Positions 16,893 through 25,189 of a stretch of 64,000 nucleotides of DNA are shown here, in pieces. Origin of the DNA: Clostridia bacterium (GTDB lineage: Bacteria; Bacillota; Clostridia; Oscillospirales; Butyricicoccaceae); contig JAFQUM010000014.1 of assembly GCA_017408485.1 (NCBI GenBank), forward strand, positions 1 through 64,000, read 5' to 3'. The notes under the pieces were generated by a model. It saw only the letters and a list, made by a program, of their open reading frames with translations. It made no database searches and had not been told where the DNA came from. The translations under genes were made by a program, and so were the position numbers. The number at the start of each line of letters is the position of its first letter. Position 1 is the first letter of the stretch.

Positions 16893-17959
16893 AATACATA
16901 TATATGCTTGAAATTAGACAGCCAATTGGTACTTTTTATGTTGGCAAAATGTACGCTCAGGATATTCTTAATATTTCTTTCGTTTCTAGGCGCAAGGGTG
17001 GTCAAGGACATCAAAGATTACTCAAGGAAAAAAGAGCGAAAGAAATAGCACTATACTGTAAAGATCCGGACGCAACATTTCCTACCCCCATTATTCTTTC
17101 AGTAAACTATGATGATTTTAAGAATAAAGATTGTCCTATTCCTGGGGTTGTATGCTTTGAATTTAATGAGACGAAAAGGTTTGCTGAAATTCTCGATGGT
17201 CAACATCGTATGGCTGGAATTTCTAAATCTGATGAACTGGATTTTGAATTGCCAGTAATCATTATGTTTTCGCTTAGCGAGGAACAAAAAGGTTATGTTT
17301 TTTCAACTATAAATGGAAACCAGGCTAAAGTTGATAGGTCATTGATATATGATTTGTTTGCCTTAAACAAAACTCCGAGTCCTTATAAAACCTGTCATCA
17401 AATTGCCCGGATTATGAATTCCGATCCCAAATCTCCTTTTTACCGTCGGCTGAAGATGCTAGAAAAGAGGGAGAATCGGCTTGAAACGATTTCGCAGAGC
17501 ACATTTGTTACAAATCTTTGTGAATATTTAATTAGTAAGAATTCTCAAGAAGATGAGATTAACATTAAACGTAAAATTAAGTTGGAAGATAATCCAAAAC
17601 TTCCCTTAAGAAAATATTTTATATCAGGAAAGGACGAAGTTATTTTACGGATTTTAATGAATTACTTCACTGCAGCGGAATCGGTTTTTTCTAAAGAGTG
17701 GAATAATCCGGATGAATATATTCTTACAAAGTCAGTTGGTTTTGAAGGAATGATATCTGCGCTTGCTACGCTAATTCCAACGGGGGAAAAACTTGGTGAT
17801 TTAAGCAAAGAGTATTTCGTGAAAATTTTTAGAAACTTAAAAAATCACTTACATATGAGTAACATTGAATTGACTTCACAAAGTTTTTCGTCTAGTAGCC
17901 AAAATGCAAATCGTTTGGCTAAGCTGATTATAGATTCGAATAATTCACTGTACGAGTAA
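16889..17959 (+). CDS. DGQHR-domain (DndB-like) protein
   Basis: The 356-aa protein contains ILDGQHRMAGI with the DGQHR signature at 103-107 and a typical FSTINGNQAKV segment about 146-156, as in DndB and other DGQHR proteins. The DGQHR fold is a variant of the ParB/Srx fold, so this is the third protein of that superfamily in the operon. DndB is the regulator and DNA-binding ATPase of phosphorothioate modification; no DndC/D/E partners are here. It ends the overlapping gene series, and a gap of 82 bases follows. Confidence 0.85.
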   Translation: MKYIYMLEIRQPIGTFYVGKMYAQDILNISFVSRRKGGQGHQRLLKEKRAKEIALYCKDPDATFPTPIILSVNYDDFKNKDCPIPGVVCFEFNETKRFAEILDGQHRMAGISKSDELDFELPVIIMFSLSEEQKGYVFSTINGNQAKVDRSLIYDLFALNKTPSPYKTCHQIARIMNSDPKSPFYRRLKMLEKRENRLETISQSTFVTNLCEYLISKNSQEDEINIKRKIKLEDNPKLPLRKYFISGKDEVILRILMNYFTAAESVFSKEWNNPDEYILTKSVGFEGMISALATLIPTGEKLGDLSKEYFVKIFRNLKNHLHMSNIELTSQSFSSSSQNANRLAKLIIDSNNSLYE

Positions 17960-18041
17960 TTGATATCTCTTTAAAAGTGATTGATTTAGGTGAAAATTAG
18001 AAGAAAATAAATTCCATGCGTAAAGAGTTTGCCCGTCAAGG

Positions 18042-18425
18042 ATGTTAATTAAAATAAAAATTTACACCGCATTAGCAACAATATTTTGGATTGCTAGGCA
18101 ATTTTCGATCCCTAACCCCTTTGAACTCTTAGGCGAAGGCCTTGCTATCACAATCGGAGGATCGTCTCTACTATTATCACCCGAATTATTAAATTGGATT
18201 GCTGACCCAATTATAGGTGCAGTCACCTTTGCGGTCGTAGGGCTTTACTATACAAAGGGTTCGGAGCCGGCATTTGGCAGTATATTGTATATGATCTTTT
18301 ATGCTGTGCATATCGGATTGTTATATCTGATGTTATCGGTATACCCGATGGTTTGCTTAATGATTGTCATTGGAGTCATTTATGTCGGACTTCATGTCGG
18401 GGCAATTATTCTGAATAATAGCTAA
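18042..18425 (+). CDS. Small hydrophobic membrane protein
   Basis: A 127-aa protein with about four hydrophobic helices (SSLLLSPELL, PIIGAVTFAVVGLYY, SILYMIFYAVHIGLLYLML, VCLMIVIGVIYVGLHVG). No family was recognised and the ribosome site is poor, so the start is unsure. It lies between the DGQHR gene and decayed DNA and may be separate cargo or a last member of the preceding operon. Confidence 0.5.
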   Translation: MLIKIKIYTALATIFWIARQFSIPNPFELLGEGLAITIGGSSLLLSPELLNWIADPIIGAVTFAVVGLYYTKGSEPAFGSILYMIFYAVHIGLLYLMLSVYPMVCLMIVIGVIYVGLHVGAIILNNS

Positions 18426-18519
18426 CAAAGCACAACCAAAAGCGGAATTACTGATGGGATGAATCGTTTATTATAGTAGGAACAGGCATTGAGCTAAGCT
18501 AAAAAGGATTGAAGATGTA

Positions 18520-18783
18520 ATGGTTAAAGAACTAATACACGATCCGATATATCTGGCGGGAAAGTCGGGGTTGGCGACAAAAGAAGATTTGCAGGTCGCA
18601 CAGGACTTGCTTGATACGCTGATAGCGCACAAGGACAGCTGTGCCGGTATGGAAACGTTGACGATTGTGACGAAACGTATGAGTTGTTTGAAAATGAACT
18701 CGACGGAGTTATTAAGTCGCGGTGGTGTGCTGAATTTAAAAAACGAGTTTGAAATTGGTAAGTATCTGTTGAATAGAGGATGA
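18520..18783 (+). pseudogene. Truncated peptide deformylase fused to a foreign tail
   Basis: The first 44 codons (MVKELIHDPIYLAGKSGLAT, then KEDLQVAQDLLDTL and CAGM) match the N-terminus of clostridial peptide deformylases, where CVGMAANMIG should follow. After GM the similarity stops. From there another frame reads DDCDETYELFENELDGVIKS and continues to a stop near 18,750, looking like the tail of a different protein. All metal-binding deformylase motifs are absent, so this is a junction scar of two genes. The host presumably has a complete def elsewhere. Confidence 0.65.
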
Positions 18784-18788
18784 AAGAT

Positions 18789-19859
18789 ATGGCTGGAATG
18801 TTAGAAAACTTGGAATTTGATGTAAGTACATTTGCAGAGAAAGGAGTTCGGTTTTTTGAAGAGGAAGAAATATTACAGTGCAAAATCGATTCGTTTTCTG
18901 CCTTTGAGTATCTCATTTCAAGTTTAGGACGAGGAAGTTATCACTATGATTGTACATGGGACAGATTCTATCGTGGAGTATCAAACAAAGAATATGATTT
19001 GATTTGCAGCTTGTGTGTAAATAACCTCGAAGACAAAGAAGCGGATATAATAAATAGTCTATATTCGCGCGCACCGGATGAGTTTTCTTCATGTAAAACT
19101 GATTTTGAAATGGTTGCTCTTATGCAACATTATGGATTACCTACAAGATTGCTGGATTTTACAAGAAATCCGATGATTGCGTTGTGGTTTGCTTGTCAAA
19201 GAGATACGAAATGCAAGCTCGGGGAGGCTGATGGAGCTGTTTATTTGGCTTTTTCATCACGAAATACTCCTAAAAAAATAGTCGATTCTATTTTTAAAAT
19301 GGCACTTGCAGATGATATCGATAAAGCAGTAGATTTGAGGAATATTTTCTCAAAATCAGAAATATACGACTACATACTTGTAAACGAAATCCATTGTAAT
19401 CACATGTTATTCTTGGATGCCCCAATTATTGATTTGCGAGAAAGGAATCAACAAGCAGTTTTCTTGCTGGGAGTAAACGATATTTTAATGTCGGAAAAAT
19501 CCAGCTCCAACGAAAAACGATTGGTAAAGGCAGATAATTTTATTGAAGCTTTATCTGAATTGAGCAATGAAAATAGCTCGATTAGATTTGACCTGGGCGA
19601 AATACATTGTTATCAAAAAAATAGAGATAGTGATAAGGTGCTTAAAATTATAATTCCCAAAGAGTTAAAAAGGGAACTGCTTTATGAGTTGAGCGTAAGA
19701 GGGATAGATGAGACATTTATATATCCTACACTTGATAACTATTGCAAAGAAATAAAACGACAGGCAAGACATAAACATGATGTGAGCGAAGAAAAGTGGA
19801 ACTTGTGTAAAAAATATCTACTTGAGTATGCTGAGAACTCAAAAACTGATATGCAGTAA
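18789..19859 (+). CDS. FRG-domain protein
   Basis: The 356-aa protein has the FRG signature: FYRGVSNKEYDLICSL near residue 60, then MQHYGLPTRLLDFTRNPMIAL and WFAC about 115-140. FRG proteins are common in defence islands and phages and are suspected to be toxins or effectors, without a settled activity. The start at 18,789 is preferred over an ATG nine bases upstream because GAGG lies nine bases ahead of it. It precedes the large nuclease-ATPase gene by 35 bases, so the two probably form a pair. Confidence 0.85.
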   Translation: MAGMLENLEFDVSTFAEKGVRFFEEEEILQCKIDSFSAFEYLISSLGRGSYHYDCTWDRFYRGVSNKEYDLICSLCVNNLEDKEADIINSLYSRAPDEFSSCKTDFEMVALMQHYGLPTRLLDFTRNPMIALWFACQRDTKCKLGEADGAVYLAFSSRNTPKKIVDSIFKMALADDIDKAVDLRNIFSKSEIYDYILVNEIHCNHMLFLDAPIIDLRERNQQAVFLLGVNDILMSEKSSSNEKRLVKADNFIEALSELSNENSSIRFDLGEIHCYQKNRDSDKVLKIIIPKELKRELLYELSVRGIDETFIYPTLDNYCKEIKRQARHKHDVSEEKWNLCKKYLLEYAENSKTDMQ

Positions 19860-19894
19860 ACAAAGAAAAAGCAAAAATAATGTAAGGAGTAGAA

Positions 19895-22800
19895 ATGAAT
19901 TGGACAACTTTTAATACACACCAAATGTCACCGGATAAAGCATTTGAAATATTATGTAACCAGTTGTTTGAAAATTGGTGCAAGAGCGAGTATGTAGGCT
20001 TGATTTCTTCTTTTGCTGTGGTTAATGGTTCTGGTGGCGATGGTGGAGTGGAGTCGTACTTAACATTGAATGACGGCAAGATTATCGGATTACAAGCTAA
20101 ATGGTTCCCTAGCAGTATTGATAGCTCAGCGATTAGTCAAATTAGAAATTCAATTGAAACAGCAATTCGAGTTCGTCCTAATATTATTAGATACATTGTA
20201 TGTGTGCCACGAGATTTAGCATCAAAGACGGCTCGCACACTTAAATCGGGTAATTCAGAAGATAATAGATGGAATGCGCTGGTTCAAGAAATGAGTACCG
20301 AATTTCCAATGTTAGAAGTTGAATTATGGAATGAAACAAAAATCACAGAAGAGTTACAGAAAGCTGACTGCTCGGGAATATGTAGGTTTTGGTTCGAAAA
20401 TTCGGAAATTTCGTTAGAATCGGTAAAATATGCTTTTGATCGAGCAAAATGCAGTTGGTTGTCTAATAAATATGTTCCAGAATTAAATATGTGTGGGAAA
20501 ATAGATAAAATACTATCTGATTTCTTAGGCGATGAAATCGAAAGAGAAGCACTTTTATCTAGTTTCCATATGATTTGCAAGCATTGTGAAGAATATAAAA
20601 AGGCATCTGTGGATTTTCTTTCGATTTGTAAAGGTAAAGATGAAGAACTTAAATCTATTTTGATCTCCACAGGTGAAAAACTGGAAGATTTGTATGTCCA
20701 ATGCGAAAGAATTTGCTGGTTGTTATCGGGAGAAAAGTCGTTCTTTAATGTTGATGACGATGTACATTGTTACATTAACTTTGACTCCATAATAGAGCGA
20801 ATACAACACAATCAGCAAGCATTTCATCATCATTTCCATTCTTCAGAAGTTACGAAAGCGCTTCGAAGGCTATCTAAATATGATGTAAATGCATTATTAG
20901 AGAAAGTTAAGGCCGGTTGTGAAACTAGATCGATATTGTTTTTGGGAAATCCGGGAACGGGAAAAACTCACGGAATAGCAGCGTTTGCGGACAAATTATT
21001 TGAGAAGGGACTCCATGTACCGCTGGTAATTCGTGCTATGGATATCCCATCATCCTTTGGTTGGAGAGATATTATAGTAAAGAATTTGGGGTTGTCATCT
21101 ATATGGAGTGAAGAACAACTACTTCAGGCTTTATGTTCGTTAGCCAACCGTAATAGATTTAATGGAGTGTATTTGAACTCTAAGATAAAAGTTGTTCCTA
21201 AGATTTTAATTGTTGTAGATGGTATAGATGAGTCTATTCCTCATAGTAGGTGGGAGGAACGAATTCGAGAAGCAAAGCTTATTTCAGCAAAATACCAGCA
21301 GATAAGATTCTGTTTTACTACAAGGCCTACGGCTATTCCGAATCCTCAGCGAGAGTTTGTCAAACACTATCACTTAAGTAATAGCGGGGATGTATTGACA
21401 AAAGATTTGTTTGATGATTATATGCATGCGTACAACGTTAATGCGCAAAACAGGGGGTGGCTAAAATCGGCTTTAATAACGCCGTTGTCCTTGAAACTTT
21501 TTTGTGAAATCAATAAAAACAAGTCGGTTACCATTTCAGAACGTTCCGAAGTTTCTATGACAACACTGTGGAGACAACAAATTGATAAAGTCGAGACAGA
21601 GTTTGGTGAGAAGTATTCTATTGATTCGAGAAATCAATATATATTGCAAGCAATTGTTTTGTTATCTAATATGTTTTTGACCGAATCGGTATTAGATAGA
21701 GATCTCATATTGTCCGCATTTAACTCTAAATTAGGGTTGTCAGAGGATAGGTCCGAACAATTATTGTACTGCCTGGAGAATTATGGTATCTTGAGTTGCA
21801 GTTGTGAACGCGGGAATGGATTGAATCCTGACAAATATAAGTATTTTCACGGTATTCAAGGATATTTCGACTATGCGACCTCCTCTCTTCTGTTGAAACA
21901 GTTTGGACATCCTAAAGATATTGATTTTAGTAAATGCAAAGGGGTTTCTTTAAACGTATTGAACGGTTTAGCTGTCATATCAATGCAAAAATATGATTAT
22001 CTTATCACTAGGAATAGTACGATTAAAGAGGTCTTGTATTTAGATGAGTTCGAAGAACTGCAGTTTTTTGCATTGGTTCATACTAATCATAAAAATGCCA
22101 TTCAATTTGTTGAGCGCTCTCGCGAAATCATGAACGAAAATGCGGACGGATTAATTACAATCGCCAACAGAGTTGTGCTTCCATTAGCCAAAGATATTGG
22201 GCATCCTCTAGGAGTAAATCTTTTGGACGATTTCTTGAGTCAATTTGAAAGACCAGCTCAAAGAGATATATTGTGGTCGATCCCTGGCTACCTAAAAGAT
22301 AGTTATGGTAAGAGGTGGAATCAGCCCGATTCCTTCGCGCTGGAAGAAGAGGAATACAACCTTGATTCAGAGGATACTTTTGAAGGGGTGCCAACAATAT
22401 ATGCATGGGCACTTTCATCCGTAAATAATTCTTTTAGGAGGCTTTACAGAGATAGGCTGATGGTGTGGGCGAGATCTGTGCCGCAAGAATTCTACAAACT
22501 GTTTCTTAAATTTTCCAACGTAAATGATCCGCAAATTAGAGCCGATTTGTTTTCAATCTTGATGTGTCTTGTTCATGACATCAAAGACACAGACTTGTTA
22601 GATAAAGCAACCCGTTGGATTATGGAAAACATCCTTCATCCAAGCAAAATTGATCTGAATAGGGATATTGCAATTCGATACTATTCAATAGCAATTGTCA
22701 AAAAAGCCATATACGAAAAGTTAATAACTGAGGATGAGTGTAAAGATTGCTTGCCTCCTTATCAAGTTAAAACTAATGACATATCATTGAATAAGGAGGC

Positions 22801-24169
22801 GTTAGCGGGAACTCGTATGAATGGTTATAAAGCCATTGATTACGATCTTTCTCGATATGTATTGGTTGACCACTTCCTTTCTGATTTTAGCAGCTATACA
22901 AATAAAAAAAGCAAAGGACAAATATTGAACCTAATAGCATGCATCGCCAAAGATCATCCGGAATACTTAGGCATTACTGAAGAACAATTCTTTATTTCTA
23001 TGGCTTATGCATACATACTTGAAATGGGATGGAATGAAGAGGAGTTTTACAACTTTGAAAAAGATGATGCAGGTAATGATATTATCGGTGGAGCGGATAT
23101 TGCTATATTGAGAACTTATCATGCAGCAACGCATGGTAGCAAAAGCGCTGTTATGACTGTATGCGAAAAATACGTGTGGCAAGCGAGAAACTCGATTAGC
23201 GGTTTTTTGTGCGATAGATTGTTGTATGGAGATTCAGGTATACGAATTACTGATTACGGTTTACTTGACGATTTTGTTATCCCTTCGCATGATCTTGTGC
23301 AAATAGATCCGGATAATATTCCCGAAGATAGACCTTGGCATATTCCTGAAGAAAAAAGTGTAGTACTGGAAGGGGATAATCAGTCGAGAGAAGATGTTGT
23401 GAATAGCGTAGTATTAGCACCTATATTGGATTGGGAAAAATGGATTTCTGTCGATAATCCATCTAATAAATATAAGGTAGACGCCGATAACTTGATGGCG
23501 TTGTATATGTTTTCTTGCTTTTATGGTAGTGCGGGCGTTGAAACAGACATATTTATTAATTCAGTAATAGTCGATTTGGCGCAAGTGGATGATTTTATTG
23601 AGCAATTGTGCGAAAGAGCAAAGAAATATAAAAACGTTGCTAATCCTATGGATTGGAATGGATCAATTGCCTCATCATGTTATATAACACCAAAAGAGAT
23701 TTGTTGTTTCCCTTGGAAAACAAGGTACGATCCTTATATTGCTGAAGATTTTCCAACCATTGCTATAACAGCAGCGGTAGATTCATGCTGTTGTAATACG
23801 CTAGACTTTGGCGATGTGCACTATGAAGTTCCTTCTGCGATGGTTAGAGAGTATCTTGGAATAAAAGATACTGATGGATATACTTACATTGATTCACAAG
23901 GCAAAGTTATTGCGGAATATACGTTAGCAGGTGAGAAGTGGAGAACATATCAAAGTTCTCTACTCATTAACCGGTCTCTTCTGTTGAAAAAGCTTGAGAA
24001 GAACAATAAAACTTTAGTATGGATTATGAAAGAAAGACGCCGTAATTCTGGCATGACAATGGAGAAATACGGACGATTTGGAGTAGATAGAATGAAGAGT
24101 TTTGTTGGTTACTATAGCAATGGAGTATTTACCGTTAAGGAAATCATTTCTGATTTGGAAAGTTACTAA
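19895..24169 (+). CDS. Nuclease-STAND ATPase (Avs-like antiphage protein)
   Basis: A 1,424-aa protein. Residues 1-150 resemble an Mrr-like nuclease domain: GGDGGVESYL (D49, E53) followed by GLQAKW (Q67, K69), the D...QxK active site. A NACHT/STAND ATPase follows, with Walker A GNPGTGKTH about 350-358, Walker B ILIVVDGIDES about 435 and the arginine loop FCFTTRPTA about 470. The remaining 900 residues are helical and lack known motifs, as in the target-sensing arms of Avs proteins that recognise phage proteins. AAGGAG precedes the start. By analogy, sensing a phage protein would assemble it and activate DNA cleavage. Confidence 0.8.
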   Translation: MNWTTFNTHQMSPDKAFEILCNQLFENWCKSEYVGLISSFAVVNGSGGDGGVESYLTLNDGKIIGLQAKWFPSSIDSSAISQIRNSIETAIRVRPNIIRYIVCVPRDLASKTARTLKSGNSEDNRWNALVQEMSTEFPMLEVELWNETKITEELQKADCSGICRFWFENSEISLESVKYAFDRAKCSWLSNKYVPELNMCGKIDKILSDFLGDEIEREALLSSFHMICKHCEEYKKASVDFLSICKGKDEELKSILISTGEKLEDLYVQCERICWLLSGEKSFFNVDDDVHCYINFDSIIERIQHNQQAFHHHFHSSEVTKALRRLSKYDVNALLEKVKAGCETRSILFLGNPGTGKTHGIAAFADKLFEKGLHVPLVIRAMDIPSSFGWRDIIVKNLGLSSIWSEEQLLQALCSLANRNRFNGVYLNSKIKVVPKILIVVDGIDESIPHSRWEERIREAKLISAKYQQIRFCFTTRPTAIPNPQREFVKHYHLSNSGDVLTKDLFDDYMHAYNVNAQNRGWLKSALITPLSLKLFCEINKNKSVTISERSEVSMTTLWRQQIDKVETEFGEKYSIDSRNQYILQAIVLLSNMFLTESVLDRDLILSAFNSKLGLSEDRSEQLLYCLENYGILSCSCERGNGLNPDKYKYFHGIQGYFDYATSSLLLKQFGHPKDIDFSKCKGVSLNVLNGLAVISMQKYDYLITRNSTIKEVLYLDEFEELQFFALVHTNHKNAIQFVERSREIMNENADGLITIANRVVLPLAKDIGHPLGVNLLDDFLSQFERPAQRDILWSIPGYLKDSYGKRWNQPDSFALEEEEYNLDSEDTFEGVPTIYAWALSSVNNSFRRLYRDRLMVWARSVPQEFYKLFLKFSNVNDPQIRADLFSILMCLVHDIKDTDLLDKATRWIMENILHPSKIDLNRDIAIRYYSIAIVKKAIYEKLITEDECKDCLPPYQVKTNDISLNKEALAGTRMNGYKAIDYDLSRYVLVDHFLSDFSSYTNKKSKGQILNLIACIAKDHPEYLGITEEQFFISMAYAYILEMGWNEEEFYNFEKDDAGNDIIGGADIAILRTYHAATHGSKSAVMTVCEKYVWQARNSISGFLCDRLLYGDSGIRITDYGLLDDFVIPSHDLVQIDPDNIPEDRPWHIPEEKSVVLEGDNQSREDVVNSVVLAPILDWEKWISVDNPSNKYKVDADNLMALYMFSCFYGSAGVETDIFINSVIVDLAQVDDFIEQLCERAKKYKNVANPMDWNGSIASSCYITPKEICCFPWKTRYDPYIAEDFPTIAITAAVDSCCCNTLDFGDVHYEVPSAMVREYLGIKDTDGYTYIDSQGKVIAEYTLAGEKWRTYQSSLLINRSLLLKKLEKNNKTLVWIMKERRRNSGMTMEKYGRFGVDRMKSFVGYYSNGVFTVKEIISDLESY

Positions 24170-24322
24170 CCAAACAAAAGCGACATTGGTTGATTGCAAT
24201 CACGGAAAGGTGGTAATCGCAGTTCGAGGTTACTACTTTAATATTAACGGGATAATGTTGAAAAAAATGTTTTATGGTATAAGATTAAATCATGAATGAG
24301 AAAGAAAAAGGAGGATTATATT

Positions 24323-24790
24323 TTGGGACCTCTTTGGATCGATTATGATTTTGATCAAAATGATCAACTGGCTCGCAAATACTTGAAATATCAAGGAAAA
24401 TACTATGACGTGGGGACCATTGTAAAGATAAAGGGAGATATGAAAAAGGAAGCTCTTGCTGAGTTTAAAGGTTGGCATTGCAATAACCACGGCAATTTTA
24501 AGTCGGTAGATGGCGGAACGCTTGATATATGGGATAATTATAACTTTTCCGCTGCAAACAAATATATTATCGAAATTATAACTCCCGTATATCCACGGTT
24601 GGAAAAAATAGTAGCAAAGGGCGATGATAGAGAAAAACCACCGTCTTGGACCGTTGAGGTTGCTTGGATTTGGTACATAGTAATTATGATAGTGCTTGCT
24701 TTTTTCAAGGCTCGTTGGCTAGGATGGATTGTTGCTACTGTCATCTTTTTTGGATGGAAAAGTGGCTTCTTTAGCAATAAGAAAAAATAA
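24323..24790 (+). CDS. Small membrane protein at the end of the Avs-like cluster
   Basis: Not recognised. A soluble part of about 110 residues (DYDFDQNDQLARKYLKYQGK) is followed by two hydrophobic helices and a lysine tail. AAGGAGG lies eight bases before a TTG at 24,323, favouring that start, though an in-frame ATG exists at 24,296. It follows the Avs-like gene by about 150 bases and precedes a terminator. Confidence 0.5.
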   Translation: MGPLWIDYDFDQNDQLARKYLKYQGKYYDVGTIVKIKGDMKKEALAEFKGWHCNNHGNFKSVDGGTLDIWDNYNFSAANKYIIEIITPVYPRLEKIVAKGDDREKPPSWTVEVAWIWYIVIMIVLAFFKARWLGWIVATVIFFGWKSGFFSNKKK

Positions 24791-24865
24791 ATGTATTAAG
24801 ATTAGAATAAAGATGGCAGAATATGTTTTATGCGCAAGTGGTCAAACATATGGTCAAAGGCGAAA

Positions 24866-24917
24866 AATGGGCTTGTTTAACCCTCGAAGAAGGGGAAACA
24901 AGCCCGTTATATTTGTT
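24866..24917 (+). terminator. Terminator after the cargo genes
   Basis: GGGCTTGTTT (24,869-24,878) pairs with AAACAAGCCC (24,896-24,905), with further CCCT/AGGGG pairing inside, followed by a weakly T-rich stretch. Confidence 0.6.
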
Positions 24918-25120
24918 GCGGGAACGTGAGCTTTCGCGAGGATTTGCGAGATAAATAAAGAAAAATCGGGAATCTTACGACTACAGAGTTCTAGTCTGAG
25001 TGACAAGGCGTGAACTTGTGGACTTTACCACCCCATATCTAGTATCAATGCAGATGCAGTTGAAATATTAGAAAATGGTGAGATTTTTATATAGATAACA
25101 ATTAATAAATCCCATTTTTA
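24918..25120. other. Gene-free stretch before the integrase
   Basis: No supported gene. A short frame on the plus strand ending near 25,099 (SINADAVEILENGEIFI) looks protein-like but has no start and no family match, and may be another gene remnant. Confidence 0.3.
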
Positions 25121-25125
25121 AAAAC

Positions 25126-25154
25126 TTGACAGATCGTGTGCGGTATAGTACAAT
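25126..25154 (+). promoter_or_regulatory. Integrase promoter
   Basis: TTGACA (25,126-25,131) and TACAAT (25,149-25,154) are 17 bases apart, about 35 bases before the integrase start. Confidence 0.7.
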
Positions 25155-25189
25155 AACGATATCAAGAAAAGAACAAGAAGGTGATAACA

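Noticed and set aside
8862-17959. Assignment to Dnd, Dpd, BREX or DISARM
   Set aside because: No DndC/D/E, no TGT-like DpdA, no PglX/PglZ/BrxC and no DISARM methylase or DrmB were found; only single domains are shared.
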